A stretch of 64,000 nucleotides of DNA from Ruminococcus sp. (GCA_015066785.1 SVNT01000008.1:18165-82164); one strand, 5' to 3'; positions 17,883 through 27,331 are shown, counted from the stretch's first letter. Translations and numbers: made by a program. The notes: a model not told the origin generated them from the letters alone.

Positions 17883-18998
17883 TTATAACATTTCCTTGTA
17901 GTTGCCGATAAACCGGAAATACGCCGCCTCGTCCTCAAGCTGTGCAAGGAGAGTTCTCACACGGCTGTCGGAAACATTCCCGTCAAAGTCGAGATAGAAC
18001 ACTACCTCAAAGTTCGCCCCCGGGATTATTTTGCTTTCGATGTGCGAAAGATTAATTCCGCTGACCGAAAATTTCGTGAGAAGTCGGTAGAGCGAGTTCT
18101 TCTCGTCGGGTATTCCGACAATGACCGAAACCGTATCTGCATCGGACGTCGAGCAGAAATCACGGGATATGCAGATAAATCTCGTGCAGTTGGGATATAC
18201 ATCTGCGATTTTTTCGTCGATAATCTCAAGCCCGTATTTTTCGGCACATTCGCATGAGCATATAGCGGCTATCGCCTCGTCGGAGCCTGCCACAAACTCC
18301 GCCGCCATAGCGGTATTATCGTAGGACACCTGCTCAAACCCGTGACTTTTAAGGTATTCCGAGCATTGAGAAAGCGCCTGTATATGCGAATATACTTTCT
18401 TTATTTCTTTTCTGTCGGTGCCTTTTTTTGCGGCAAGGCAATGGTTGATTTCAAGGCGTATCATCGCCGTTATCGAGAAATTATACTTGCCCATGAGGGA
18501 GTATGCCTCTGAGACCGAGCCTGCCGTTGAATTCTGTATCGGAATGATTCCGTACTTCACCCTGCCCTCTGCCACGGCACTGAAAACATCGTCAAATTTC
18601 GGGAAGAATTCAACCGTTGCAGACGGGAAAAGCCTTTTTCCCGCAGCGCCTGAATATGCACCATCAACACCCTGGCAAGCAATGGTTCCGCTGTATTCCA
18701 TATCGAGCATTTCTGGCGAAAACGCCGTAGAGGCGTCGAGATTCCTGCTCTGCTGTATGCACTTCGAAACGTCCATTATATTTGAAAAGATTACCTGCGC
18801 ACCATCAGCGTATTCTTCGGGGGCTCTGGCTTTTATCCCTGCAAGAAGCTCCTTCTCTCTCCCCTTCTGGAAAACGGGAAGATTATTGCGGCGTTTGTAA
18901 TCCGCAACCTCCTCGCAGACCTTCATTCTTCTGGAGAAAAGGCCGAGTATTTCGCTGTCTATTTCGTCAATCTGCGCTCTCAAATCCGAAAGTTCCAT
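17883..18998 (-). CDS. pheA: bifunctional chorismate mutase / prephenate dehydratase
   Basis: 371 residues from the ATG at 18998 (GGAGA before it). An upstream in-frame extension of 38 hydrophobic residues overlaps the promoter and is rejected. Residues 1-85 form an AroQ chorismate mutase (LRAQIDEIDSEILGLFSRRM). About 100-280 form the prephenate dehydratase domain (ACQGVDGAYSGAA, IPIQNSTAGSV, NCTRFI). About 290-370 form the ACT domain (SLYRLLTKFSVSGINLSHIESKI), which senses phenylalanine in this family. It makes phenylpyruvate, the precursor of phenylalanine. The gene neighbours the Phe-attenuated aroF, which supports a shared aromatic role. Confidence 0.95.
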   Translation of the reverse strand: MELSDLRAQIDEIDSEILGLFSRRMKVCEEVADYKRRNNLPVFQKGREKELLAGIKARAPEEYADGAQVIFSNIMDVSKCIQQSRNLDASTAFSPEMLDMEYSGTIACQGVDGAYSGAAGKRLFPSATVEFFPKFDDVFSAVAEGRVKYGIIPIQNSTAGSVSEAYSLMGKYNFSITAMIRLEINHCLAAKKGTDRKEIKKVYSHIQALSQCSEYLKSHGFEQVSYDNTAMAAEFVAGSDEAIAAICSCECAEKYGLEIIDEKIADVYPNCTRFICISRDFCSTSDADTVSVIVGIPDEKNSLYRLLTKFSVSGINLSHIESKIIPGANFEVVFYLDFDGNVSDSRVRTLLAQLEDEAAYFRFIGNYKEML

Positions 18999-19032
18999 AA
19001 AAAATCTCCTCTTTTTCAATAATAACAGATTA

Positions 19033-19061
19033 ATTATATAACTTTGCCGAAAAAAATACAA
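19033..19061 (-). promoter_or_regulatory. promoter of pheA
   Basis: On the minus strand TTGTAT (19056-19061), 17 bases, TATAAT (19033-19038), giving a leader of only about 30 bases. There is therefore no room for a second attenuator here. Confidence 0.6.
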
Positions 19062-19165
19062 CACGGCGTTTCCAAAAAGAATATAGTCAATATGCACAAT
19101 TTTTTGATGCAAATTCCGTCATTTTGAGTCCAGAGGAAGAAAGCGGATTTTTTATAAAATTTTAC

Positions 19166-19194
19166 TTGATTATTGTCGCCGATTATTATATAAT
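19166..19194 (+). promoter_or_regulatory. promoter of the nuclease-like protein gene
   Basis: TTGATT (19166-19171), 17 bases, TATAAT (19189-19194), followed by an AGGGGG ribosome site six bases before the ATG at 19235. Confidence 0.7.
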
Positions 19195-19234
19195 ATTAAA
19201 GGTATATTATTTTTTATTATTTTAGGGGGTACTT

Positions 19235-21334
19235 ATGGACGAACTTACATTCAAGCCCACTCCTGTTCCGGACGAAAATAACAAACCCGAAAAGAAAGAA
19301 AAGCCATCATTCGAGATGGATATGATTGATTTCGCTCCGAAGAAAAAAGAAACCGTTGACGAAACAGAAGCCTTTTTTGAGGAAAGCAAGACTGAAAGCC
19401 TTGAAGACATCATCAAAAAGGAAAAGATGGAGCGTCAGCGCCTCAAAGAAGAACAGAACAAGGCTCAGCCTCTCCCCGAAGCTGCACCGCAGCCTCCCAA
19501 GGATAACGGCATAATCGAGCTTACCCTTACACCTCCGCCGACAACACCTCCTTCAATGGAAAAGCCCGTTGCGAAAAAAGCAGAACCTTCTGAGGAAAAG
19601 GCACCCGAGCCAAAGGCAGAAGAAAAGGCTACTGAGGTAAAGGCAGAAGAAAAACTCCCCGAAGTAAAGTCGGAAGAAAAGGCAGAGGCTCCCAAGCCCA
19701 AGAAGAAAAAATCAACCAAGCCGAAGGCACCCGCAGGTGAAACGGCAAAGGGCGACACAAAACCCGACAACAAGAAAAAGGCTGAGGCGCCTTCTCCCAA
19801 AAAGGAAGAAAAGCCCGAAGAAAAAGCTGAAAGCATAGACGAAATTATCCCGAAGAAGAAAATCGAGATTATTCCCGAGGCTGACCCCGACACTCCCGTT
19901 GAAATCGAAGAGCTTGTTATCCCATCAGACCTCAAGGCTCCCGAAAAGGAAGAGAAGAAACCTGAAAAATCCTTCAAGGACGCTGATTCGATTGAAAGTC
20001 TTGCCGTATCAGTTCCCGTGTTCAAGGAAGTTGATGAAACAACAGCCCAGCAGCACGACGAAAGCATCGAGGACGAATACCAGAAGCTCGTCAAGCTTGA
20101 GGATATTGATTCTCTCACGCCTGACGACAAGCGCAGACTTCAGATAATCAGACTTATCGACCTCAAGAAGAAGGGTACACTCACAAAAATGGCAAACGAC
20201 AATCTCGTTTCGTTCATGAACGAAGAAAGACGTCTCGGCCACGATGTATCCGCTTTTGAAAAGGCACTTTCCGAATTGTCACAGCCTGCGAAGTCGGTTT
20301 CATCCGACCTTATGAATGCACCTTCGACACAGAAGCCTGCAAGCGCTCCCACAAAGGATGTGCTTCCGTCATTCAAGGCTGACAATCAGGTACATAATGC
20401 AGAGCCTGCTCCCACAAAGCAGCCTGCAAAAACCGAAGCACCTATCGTTACTCCCTCTTCGAGCAAGAATAATGACGCAGAAAAGGCACCTGCAAAGTCC
20501 GAAGGCGGCTCAATAATCGATAAAATCCTTGAAAATAAGATAATCATCGGTATTGCGGCACTCGCACTTGCTATTATCATAATTATCGTTGCGGCGGTTT
20601 CCTGCAATTCAGGCAACGACAAGCCCGCCGAAACAACAACGGTAACTACAACCGTTGCGGAAGAAACAACGACAACACAGGACAACAGCGTTATAGTTCC
20701 CGAAGAAACAACTGTTGCGGAAACAGAAAAGATTTCAGCAGGAAATATGATTGAAGCTACTGTAGAAGAAGTTATCGACGCAGACACAATCAAGGCTGAC
20801 ATCGACGGCGAAGAATACACAATCCAGCTTATCGGTGTTGAAGCTCCTGCATCGTGGGCATACTGGGGCCCTGATTCAACGACATACGCAAAGAAGAAGC
20901 TCCTTGACCAGCACATCACACTTGAATTTGACAAGGTGCTCTATGTCGACGAAGAAGACAAGACAACGCTTTACGCTTACATCTGGCACGACAACGGAAA
21001 GACTCTCTTCAATGACGAGCTTGTAATTCTCGGTCACGTAAAGGCATCGCCTACCGAGGGCAACTCAAAGTACGACGCAGAGTTTGACCGCACACAGACA
21101 GAGGCTAAGAACAAGAAGCTCGGCTTGTGGTCATACAAACCCGTGACATCGACAAGACCTACCGTAAATCCGACAGGCACAGCGGCTAAGTATCCGTACA
21201 TCGCAGACGACAGAAATCATTTCCACAAAAATGACTGTGCTTATGCATACGACGGCGGAACGAAGTTCTACTTCTCAACAAGAGAAGAAGCCAAGGCTTA
21301 CGCACCTAACCCCTGTCCTACATGTAATCCGTAA
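19235..21334 (+). CDS. membrane-anchored protein with degenerate SNase-like domain
   Basis: 699 residues. The N-terminal 430 are a Lys/Glu/Pro/Ala-rich low-complexity region, probably cytoplasmic. One transmembrane helix (about 437-457, GIAALALAIIIIIVAAVS) is followed by a Thr-rich linker and a staphylococcal-nuclease fold (about 505-640, VIDADTIKADIDGEEYTIQLIGVEAPASW ending KLGLWSY). The tail (650-699) has two Cys pairs or singles with YPYIADDRNHFHKNDC and NPCPTCNP. The catalytic Arg of VRLIG is Gln here, the TPE glutamate is replaced (APAS), and the second Arg is missing (TTLYAYIW). It is therefore probably an inactive binding domain. Topology puts it outside the cell. Confidence 0.75.
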   Translation: MDELTFKPTPVPDENNKPEKKEKPSFEMDMIDFAPKKKETVDETEAFFEESKTESLEDIIKKEKMERQRLKEEQNKAQPLPEAAPQPPKDNGIIELTLTPPPTTPPSMEKPVAKKAEPSEEKAPEPKAEEKATEVKAEEKLPEVKSEEKAEAPKPKKKKSTKPKAPAGETAKGDTKPDNKKKAEAPSPKKEEKPEEKAESIDEIIPKKKIEIIPEADPDTPVEIEELVIPSDLKAPEKEEKKPEKSFKDADSIESLAVSVPVFKEVDETTAQQHDESIEDEYQKLVKLEDIDSLTPDDKRRLQIIRLIDLKKKGTLTKMANDNLVSFMNEERRLGHDVSAFEKALSELSQPAKSVSSDLMNAPSTQKPASAPTKDVLPSFKADNQVHNAEPAPTKQPAKTEAPIVTPSSSKNNDAEKAPAKSEGGSIIDKILENKIIIGIAALALAIIIIIVAAVSCNSGNDKPAETTTVTTTVAEETTTTQDNSVIVPEETTVAETEKISAGNMIEATVEEVIDADTIKADIDGEEYTIQLIGVEAPASWAYWGPDSTTYAKKKLLDQHITLEFDKVLYVDEEDKTTLYAYIWHDNGKTLFNDELVILGHVKASPTEGNSKYDAEFDRTQTEAKNKKLGLWSYKPVTSTRPTVNPTGTAAKYPYIADDRNHFHKNDCAYAYDGGTKFYFSTREEAKAYAPNPCPTCNP

Positions 21335-21339
21335 AAAAC

Positions 21340-21377
21340 AACCCTCTCCTGATTATTGTCGGGAGAGGGTTATTTTT
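21340..21377 (+). terminator. terminator of the nuclease-like gene
   Basis: Stem AACCCTCTCC/GGAGAGGGTT followed by ATTTTTTGG, immediately after the stop codon. Confidence 0.85.
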
Positions 21378-21384
21378 TGGTTTG

Positions 21385-21507
21385 TCGGGCTTGAGTATAA
21401 TCCCGCCACGGAAGTTTTTATTGCGCTATTGAGGGGAACCTTTCTTCAGAAAGATTCCCCTCGATAAATACATATAAGATTTCTGTACGGGTTATGCTTA
21501 AACCCGA
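21385..21507. terminator. inverted repeat (probable terminator of the giant membrane protein gene) split by element copy C
   Basis: Arms at 21385-21401 and 21491-21507 pair over 17 positions with one mismatch if G-U pairs are allowed. The minus-strand gene ends at 21519, so this would be its terminator. 89 bases of element copy C lie between the arms. Confidence 0.6.
21402..21490 (+). mobile_element. terminator-loop MITE-like element, short copy C
   Basis: An 89-base relative of copies A and B. It keeps the left end (GAAGTTTTTATTGCGCTA), one palindrome (TTGAGGGGAACC..GATTCCCCTC, nearly identical to copy B) and the right end (ATAAATACATATAAGATTTCTGTA). The central and second palindromes are absent, as after an internal deletion. 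It again lies inside an inverted repeat between convergent genes. Confidence 0.75.
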
Positions 21508-21518
21508 TACCGCTCGCC

Positions 21519-24500
21519 TTACCATGTCCATTCGTCCATGAAACGCTTGAGCTTTTCGCGTTTGCTGCTACCGTCGGCAGTTTTCTGCTTGCCGAGTTCG
21601 TTTGCCGCAGCAATGAGGATAAGTACCACTCCCACTCCGAGAAGGTAAATCCACCACGCAAGGCTTTCCCAGAAGTCCTTTGACATATAGAGTGTAATCA
21701 TTATTATCAGCGAAATAGAAAGCACGAACCAGCGACGCTTTTTGATGATAAAAGACACCACCAGCATTGCAAACACGCTGAAAAGAATAATCAGACTGTC
21801 GACAACATTTCCTGAAATGAATGCGGAGATGAGAAGAACAACAACTCCCGCAATTGCAAGGAAGAAACTGAGCGTTTCAACCTTGTCACGCCTGTCTTTC
21901 CATACGCACCACAGATAGAAGCAGTGTAGGTAAACGGGTATGAGGTTGATTTCAAGGAATATAAGTTCGGGGATTTCAAAGAACGGCTGGAGCCAGTATG
22001 TGACCACGCCCACTGCACAGGCAACCGAAAGCACCATCCTGTCGGCGAAATCCGTCTTGCCGATACGCTTGTAGTACATAAGTGCGTAGACGATGAGTTC
22101 AAACATTCCCACAAAGGTGATGTAATCGTCATAATCGAAAACGAGCATGAACGGTAGCACTCCCGAAAAGATGAAGATCCAGTCGAAAATCTTTCGTTCC
22201 CCGGTGTTCTGCCATACACGGCGTGAGAAAACGAGGGAAATCACCGAGAAGAGAACAAATCCTGCTATGTATATAAGGCGTGAGTAATCCTCCAGCTTTG
22301 CGCCGAGCATACACACAATACAAACGAGTGCAAGTGCAGGGAAAACTCCTGTAAAACGGTTGTCCTTCTTTATAATAGGAAGTATGTAGGTAACCGCCGC
22401 AATCAGTATCATTGCGAGTGCGTAAGGAATTACCCTGCCATCGTCAATGTACGAGTAGCATATCAGCGTCGAGAGAAGCGTCAGATTGAGCGAAATCATC
22501 GCAGACACCGAAAGCGGTGTTGCAAATCTGTCGGGGCGCTTGAGTATCTTGTACTTCACAACGCAGAATGCGGAAATCAGCATTGACATGCCGCCGAGTA
22601 TGAGCCAGCAGTATTCCGCCTCGACGCCTGCATAAAGTGGCATTATGAATGATAACAGAAGTACCTTTCCTACTGCGATGTATGTGCGTGCGGAATTTGA
22701 CGCAGGTCTGAACATCAGTGCCAGCGAATAAACCGTCGCCACAACAGAGGCGATTATCGCTTCGACTGCACCGCCCTCTCCGATTACGGCGTAAACGAAC
22801 GCCATGAGGAAATATATTCCCGACGATGTGAGCGTCGCTATGTCAAGCGGGAAGGCAAATTCCTTGCAACGCTCCGACTTTTTCGAGAGGAATACCGTAA
22901 CCGCAGCAGAAATCGCAACAATCACAAACCAGACAAGATAAGCCACAGCGAAGGGTGACTCCTCTACGCCTGATACAATTATTGCGGGAAGAAGTGCGGA
23001 TATAACCACGAATATCCACTGATATACAACACGCAGTTTCTTGTTATCCTCAAGGATGCAGAACATCAGCGAGGGAATAACAAACAGTACCGCCATTGTA
23101 ACGGTTTCGGGAAGAAGTGAATATTCCGCCATTGAAATGAGAACAACGAACAGGCTTATTGCTGTCGGTACGCTCCATTCCTTGAGGCGTGGGAATTTCC
23201 TTCCGAGTGTGAATATGAGTACGGTGAGAACGAAAATCGCCGCACTCCACAATATAACGCCGTAGTCGCTTCCCGTAAATTCAGTAAACGGGTAGCAGAG
23301 CATAAATGTTGAAACGAGGAAAAATCCACGGAATATTGCACCCGCAACAGATTTTCTGTTTTCCGTACAGAGCGGAAGTGCAACAAGCAGATACGCCGCA
23401 AAGACAACAGCAAAGATGACATAATCCGTCATAGCGCTGTCAATGACATTCATTGCCCTGATGATATATTCCGTAATAAGCACCGCAAACGCCACCGCAT
23501 CGGTTTCGTGAGAGCGCATACGGTTCTTCACAAAGAAGGATACTGCAAAAAGTATCGCAATCAGCGAGGTTGCAATGATGGACGTGCTTATCTCCGTATC
23601 CGCAAGAAGATACGACGGTGCGGCATACGAAAGTGCCACTACCGCAAACGCAAAAAGTATTCTGAGCGGACGGCCTTTTTTGAGTATGAGATACGCCGTA
23701 TTTATCACGATTATTCCGAGAAGGAGTATTGACGAAAGCGTCCACGCCTCGTCGGAGATTATTCCGATAAGCGCCATAAGCGACGAAATTCCGATTACGA
23801 CATAGCCTATGCATTCAAGCACCTTGGAAATGCCTTCGGAATAGATATTCGTTGCCTGAAGAATGAACACCGCCAGCACCGTCATTGCGGCGATATAGGT
23901 AAACTCCGTAACATTTTCGGGTTGTACAAGCATTACCATCGAGGCAATGAAAACGAGCATGAACGCTATAACTCCGACAGGGGCCTCGCTGCCGTTACGG
24001 AAACGTGCGTGCATGAATACAACGCAGAATATCACCATCGAAATGAACGCCGCAACGCCTTCACCTGCGGTAAATACGCTGACAACCGCAAGCGCAAGTG
24101 CATTGTACATCGCATAGATTTTCCAGTTTTTAAAGAGAATATAGAGCTTTCCGTCCTGCTTGTCGGGGATAAATCTGTCGGCAAACACCACAATAAGCGA
24201 AAAGACCGCCATCATTATTGCGGATATTGCATTCGGCTCTCCCACCATAAAGAAAGAAGTGAAAAGTGCCGTTGCCGAAAGTCCGAAAAGCGAAATCCAC
24301 GAAAGGATATTCACCTTATATTTCACGGCACCGAGTCCCGAGAACAATGTCAGCAGGAACGAAATAAGCCCGAGCAGTATGAATTTTCCGTAGCCCGTGA
24401 ATGAGAACCATTCTCCGAAAAGGCCGAAAAATCCGATTGCTGTAAGGGTTATCGGCATAAATATACTTCCGAGAGTATAAAATGCGATACCCGTGCTTTT

Positions 24501-25145
24501 AAGTCCGAATTTCTTTTCGGAAATTGCCGATGCACCGAAGAACACCAGCGTGAACATAAGTATCATAAAGCTGCGCAGACCGTTTGTAAGGCTTGCCCAG
24601 GTTGTTGTTGCGAAAATAAGACCCGCAAGGACAACAAAAAGCGTTCCCACAATGAGAATGATGTTGATTGTACTTACGCTCTTTTTCTCTGCGGGAGCAA
24701 TAACGCTCTGCACAGGCTGGGCTGTTGCAGGCGGCACCTCTGTTTTCGGGAGAGGCTGTTCCGCAACGGGCTTCATCACAAACTCTTCAGCCGCAGGAGG
24801 CGGAGCTGTCTTTGCAACAACAGGAGTCGGCACCGTTTCAGCCGCAACGGGTGCAGGCTGTACGGGAGTCGGCTGTGCAGGTGCCTGCGTTGCGGTATTC
24901 ACCGCCGCACCGAAGTATGTCGGTGCCGCCGAAGATGTCTTCTGTGCAGGGGTATTTTCTGCAGGCTGAGTATATTCCCCGTTGCCTGTCAGAAGAAATT
25001 TTTCGTCATTGACGGTTATTTTACCATTCTTTTTCAGGACAGATATGCGGTATTTCATAATACTGATTTCTGTGTTCAAGCTGCCGTTCTTACAGATGAA
25101 AACAACAAGAACTATCGCCAGTACTACCGTAAAGAACCATCCCAT
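21519..25145 (-). CDS. giant polytopic membrane protein
   Basis: 1208 residues. One N-terminal helix (1-19) is followed by a short charged segment (MKYRISVLKKNGKITVNDEKF) and a Pro/Ala/Val-rich linker (about 55-155). About thirty hydrophobic helices then run to the end, closing with a basic tail. The pattern resembles large uncharacterised DUF2157/DUF2339-type membrane proteins, but I cannot assign a family with certainty. It starts ten bases after ugd (AGGTGA before the ATG) and belongs to the operon DUF975-ugd-this gene. A role linked to an exported uronic-acid polymer is possible but only inferred from the neighbour. Confidence 0.7.
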   Translation of the reverse strand: MGWFFTVVLAIVLVVFICKNGSLNTEISIMKYRISVLKKNGKITVNDEKFLLTGNGEYTQPAENTPAQKTSSAAPTYFGAAVNTATQAPAQPTPVQPAPVAAETVPTPVVAKTAPPPAAEEFVMKPVAEQPLPKTEVPPATAQPVQSVIAPAEKKSVSTINIILIVGTLFVVLAGLIFATTTWASLTNGLRSFMILMFTLVFFGASAISEKKFGLKSTGIAFYTLGSIFMPITLTAIGFFGLFGEWFSFTGYGKFILLGLISFLLTLFSGLGAVKYKVNILSWISLFGLSATALFTSFFMVGEPNAISAIMMAVFSLIVVFADRFIPDKQDGKLYILFKNWKIYAMYNALALAVVSVFTAGEGVAAFISMVIFCVVFMHARFRNGSEAPVGVIAFMLVFIASMVMLVQPENVTEFTYIAAMTVLAVFILQATNIYSEGISKVLECIGYVVIGISSLMALIGIISDEAWTLSSILLLGIIVINTAYLILKKGRPLRILFAFAVVALSYAAPSYLLADTEISTSIIATSLIAILFAVSFFVKNRMRSHETDAVAFAVLITEYIIRAMNVIDSAMTDYVIFAVVFAAYLLVALPLCTENRKSVAGAIFRGFFLVSTFMLCYPFTEFTGSDYGVILWSAAIFVLTVLIFTLGRKFPRLKEWSVPTAISLFVVLISMAEYSLLPETVTMAVLFVIPSLMFCILEDNKKLRVVYQWIFVVISALLPAIIVSGVEESPFAVAYLVWFVIVAISAAVTVFLSKKSERCKEFAFPLDIATLTSSGIYFLMAFVYAVIGEGGAVEAIIASVVATVYSLALMFRPASNSARTYIAVGKVLLLSFIMPLYAGVEAEYCWLILGGMSMLISAFCVVKYKILKRPDRFATPLSVSAMISLNLTLLSTLICYSYIDDGRVIPYALAMILIAAVTYILPIIKKDNRFTGVFPALALVCIVCMLGAKLEDYSRLIYIAGFVLFSVISLVFSRRVWQNTGERKIFDWIFIFSGVLPFMLVFDYDDYITFVGMFELIVYALMYYKRIGKTDFADRMVLSVACAVGVVTYWLQPFFEIPELIFLEINLIPVYLHCFYLWCVWKDRRDKVETLSFFLAIAGVVVLLISAFISGNVVDSLIILFSVFAMLVVSFIIKKRRWFVLSISLIIMITLYMSKDFWESLAWWIYLLGVGVVLILIAAANELGKQKTADGSSKREKLKRFMDEWTW

Positions 25146-25155
25146 TCTGTATCAC

Positions 25156-26478
25156 CTATCTTCCCACACTGTAATAATCAAAGCCCCTCTTTTCCATTTC
25201 GGACGGGGTATAGATGTTTCTGAAATCAAAGAAGAAATTTCCCCTCGAAATCTTCTTCACTCTGTCAAGGTCAAGGTTACGGAAAACGTGCCATTCAGTG
25301 AGTATCATAACCGCATCGCTTTCTTCGATGGCGTCGTATTCGTTATCGCAGAATTCAATGCTGTCACGGATTTCTTCAAACCGCCACTCGCCTTCTTTTC
25401 TTCCCTCGGGGTCAAAGATTTTAAGCCTTGCCCCTGCTTTTGCAAGCTCGGGAAGTATAGTCAGAGACGGACTTTCACGCATATCGTCGGTTTTCGGCTT
25501 GAATGTAATCCCGAGGACTGCAATATTCTTTCCCTCAAGATTTCCCATAGCACCGATAACCTTCTGCGCCATACGGAGCTTCTGGCGTTCATTCGCCTCA
25601 ACGGTTGTTTCTATCAGAGAAATAACCTCTCCGTGTTCACGGGCAATGCTCGCAAGCGCCTTTGTATCCTTCGGGAAACAGCTACCGCCATATCCCGGGC
25701 CTGCGTGAAGGAACTTCGGGGAGATACGCCCGTCTTTTCCCATTGCCTTTGCGACGTGCTGGACATCCGCACCGACCTTTTCGCAGAGATTTGCTATTTC
25801 GTTTATATATGTGATTTTCATCGCAAGGAATGCATTTGAGGCGTACTTTATCATTTCCGCCGTTTCGATGTTTGTTTCAACAAACGGCGTTTCGTTGAGA
25901 TAAAGCACCCTGTACACTTCCTTCATTGCGGTGAGCGCACGCTCACTCTCGGTACCGAGAACAACTCTGTCAGGGTGAGAGAAGTCGTGTACCGCCGAGC
26001 CTTCACGCAGAAATTCAGGGTTGGAAACAACGTCGAAGTCATAGTCCACTCCCCTCTCATCGAGGATTTTCTGCACCGTTGCCTTCACCTTCTGCCCCGT
26101 ACCTATCGGAACAGTCGATTTATCGACGATTACTTTATATCCGTTCATATTGCGGGCGATACTCTCTGCAACCGAAAGCACATACTGCAAATCCGCACTC
26201 CCGTCGTCCTTCGGCGGAGTACCGACAGCGATAAAAATTATATCGCTATTTTCCGTTGCCGACTTTATATCGGTCGAAAAACGGAGTCTGTGGTTTTTCA
26301 CATTCTCTCTCACGATTGCGTCGAGACCGGGTTCAAAAATCGGAATCCCTCCGTTATCGAGGGTTTCTATCTTCGTAATGTCATTGTCAACGCAAACGAC
26401 ATTGTTCCCGAAATCTGAAAGAAGTGCCCCTGATACGAGGCCTACATATCCCGTTCCGACAACTGCAATATCTGACAT
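25156..26478 (-). CDS. ugd: UDP-glucose 6-dehydrogenase
   Basis: 440 residues from the ATG at 26478, which has AGGTGA five bases upstream; a GTG three codons earlier overlaps that site. It oxidises UDP-glucose to UDP-glucuronate with NAD. Seen: the N-terminal GTGYVGL nucleotide-binding loop, the central dimerisation helix region and GGSCFPKDTKAL with the catalytic Cys near residue 265. The C-terminal domain has ITFKPKTDDMRESPS. The product feeds surface polysaccharides. It lies between DUF975 (21-base gap) and the giant membrane protein (10-base gap). Confidence 0.95.
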   Translation of the reverse strand: MSDIAVVGTGYVGLVSGALLSDFGNNVVCVDNDITKIETLDNGGIPIFEPGLDAIVRENVKNHRLRFSTDIKSATENSDIIFIAVGTPPKDDGSADLQYVLSVAESIARNMNGYKVIVDKSTVPIGTGQKVKATVQKILDERGVDYDFDVVSNPEFLREGSAVHDFSHPDRVVLGTESERALTAMKEVYRVLYLNETPFVETNIETAEMIKYASNAFLAMKITYINEIANLCEKVGADVQHVAKAMGKDGRISPKFLHAGPGYGGSCFPKDTKALASIAREHGEVISLIETTVEANERQKLRMAQKVIGAMGNLEGKNIAVLGITFKPKTDDMRESPSLTILPELAKAGARLKIFDPEGRKEGEWRFEEIRDSIEFCDNEYDAIEESDAVMILTEWHVFRNLDLDRVKKISRGNFFFDFRNIYTPSEMEKRGFDYYSVGR

Positions 26479-26499
26479 TCTACTCACCTTTGCTATGAA

Positions 26500-27306
26500 T
26501 TAATACTGTTCTCCTGTGCTGATTACACGTTCTTCAACGATTGTGTCCTCAAAACCGATAAGCTCATCAGGGCGTGCAATTCCTGATGCAAGCGCCTTTT
26601 CACGAGCGTACTCATAGAATTCCGCTCTTGTAGCTTCGAGGTAAGGATTGAGGAACAGAATGCCTATTCCGAATGTAAATACCGAAAGGAGATACCATCC
26701 GATGAATGAAAGCTCAAGCACCCAGCGGTTGAACTTTTCACCGTTCATTGTCTGCTTGCTGATTTCGAATGCACGTTCAGTCGGAATATTCGGGTTTTCC
26801 GCTATGATGTACGGTACCATTATGTATTCGTACGACTTTATAATTCCGGGGATAACGAAAAGAAGCGACCAAAGGAAGGTATAGAGTGTCACCTTGAAAA
26901 GGGGCACTACTGTCTTCATATATCTTCCACCGCTGAATGACCAGAAGAGATTTGAAAAATCAACCTTGCCGAGTCTCGCTCTCATAAAGAAACGACACTT
27001 TCCGCACATAACAACGTTTCCGAGGAAAGCTGAGATTGCAAAACCGACAGCGAGCGCAATAAGGAACACCAAAATGACAAGAGCAACCATCACAACTAAA
27101 TAGCCGATGAGTTCAGCAGTCGAAGCGTCCTCAGAGAATATCTCTCCCGTTCCGGCAGGTGCGCTTGCACCTCCTCCGGAGTTGGTTCCGCCCCCGCCTC
27201 CTCCGCCGCCGAGAAGACCTGCTACGAGACAGACAAGAAATGCCCACCAGTAGTAGTTTTTGAGTGTAGATTTTGCGTTTGTTTTCAATTGACTACAAGT
27301 CCACAT
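26500..27306 (-). CDS. DUF975 family membrane protein
   Basis: 268 residues from the ATG at 27306 (GGAGGAG upstream), beginning MWTCSQLKTNAKSTLKNYYWW, the typical DUF975 opening. A run of eight glycines follows the first helix (about 32-40). About five further hydrophobic helices follow. Function unknown. It is the first gene of the operon with ugd. Its promoter -10 lies inside a perfect palindrome resembling a PerR/Fur box. Confidence 0.85.
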   Translation of the reverse strand: MWTCSQLKTNAKSTLKNYYWWAFLVCLVAGLLGGGGGGGGTNSGGGASAPAGTGEIFSEDASTAELIGYLVVMVALVILVFLIALAVGFAISAFLGNVVMCGKCRFFMRARLGKVDFSNLFWSFSGGRYMKTVVPLFKVTLYTFLWSLLFVIPGIIKSYEYIMVPYIIAENPNIPTERAFEISKQTMNGEKFNRWVLELSFIGWYLLSVFTFGIGILFLNPYLEATRAEFYEYAREKALASGIARPDELIGFEDTIVEERVISTGEQY

Positions 27307-27331
27307 AATTTTTTCTCCTCCAAAAAATATA

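Noticed and set aside
27180..27215. Poly-Gly tract in the DUF975 protein as a phase-variable repeat
   Set aside because: The codons are mixed GGN triplets, not a homopolymer, so slippage is unlikely.
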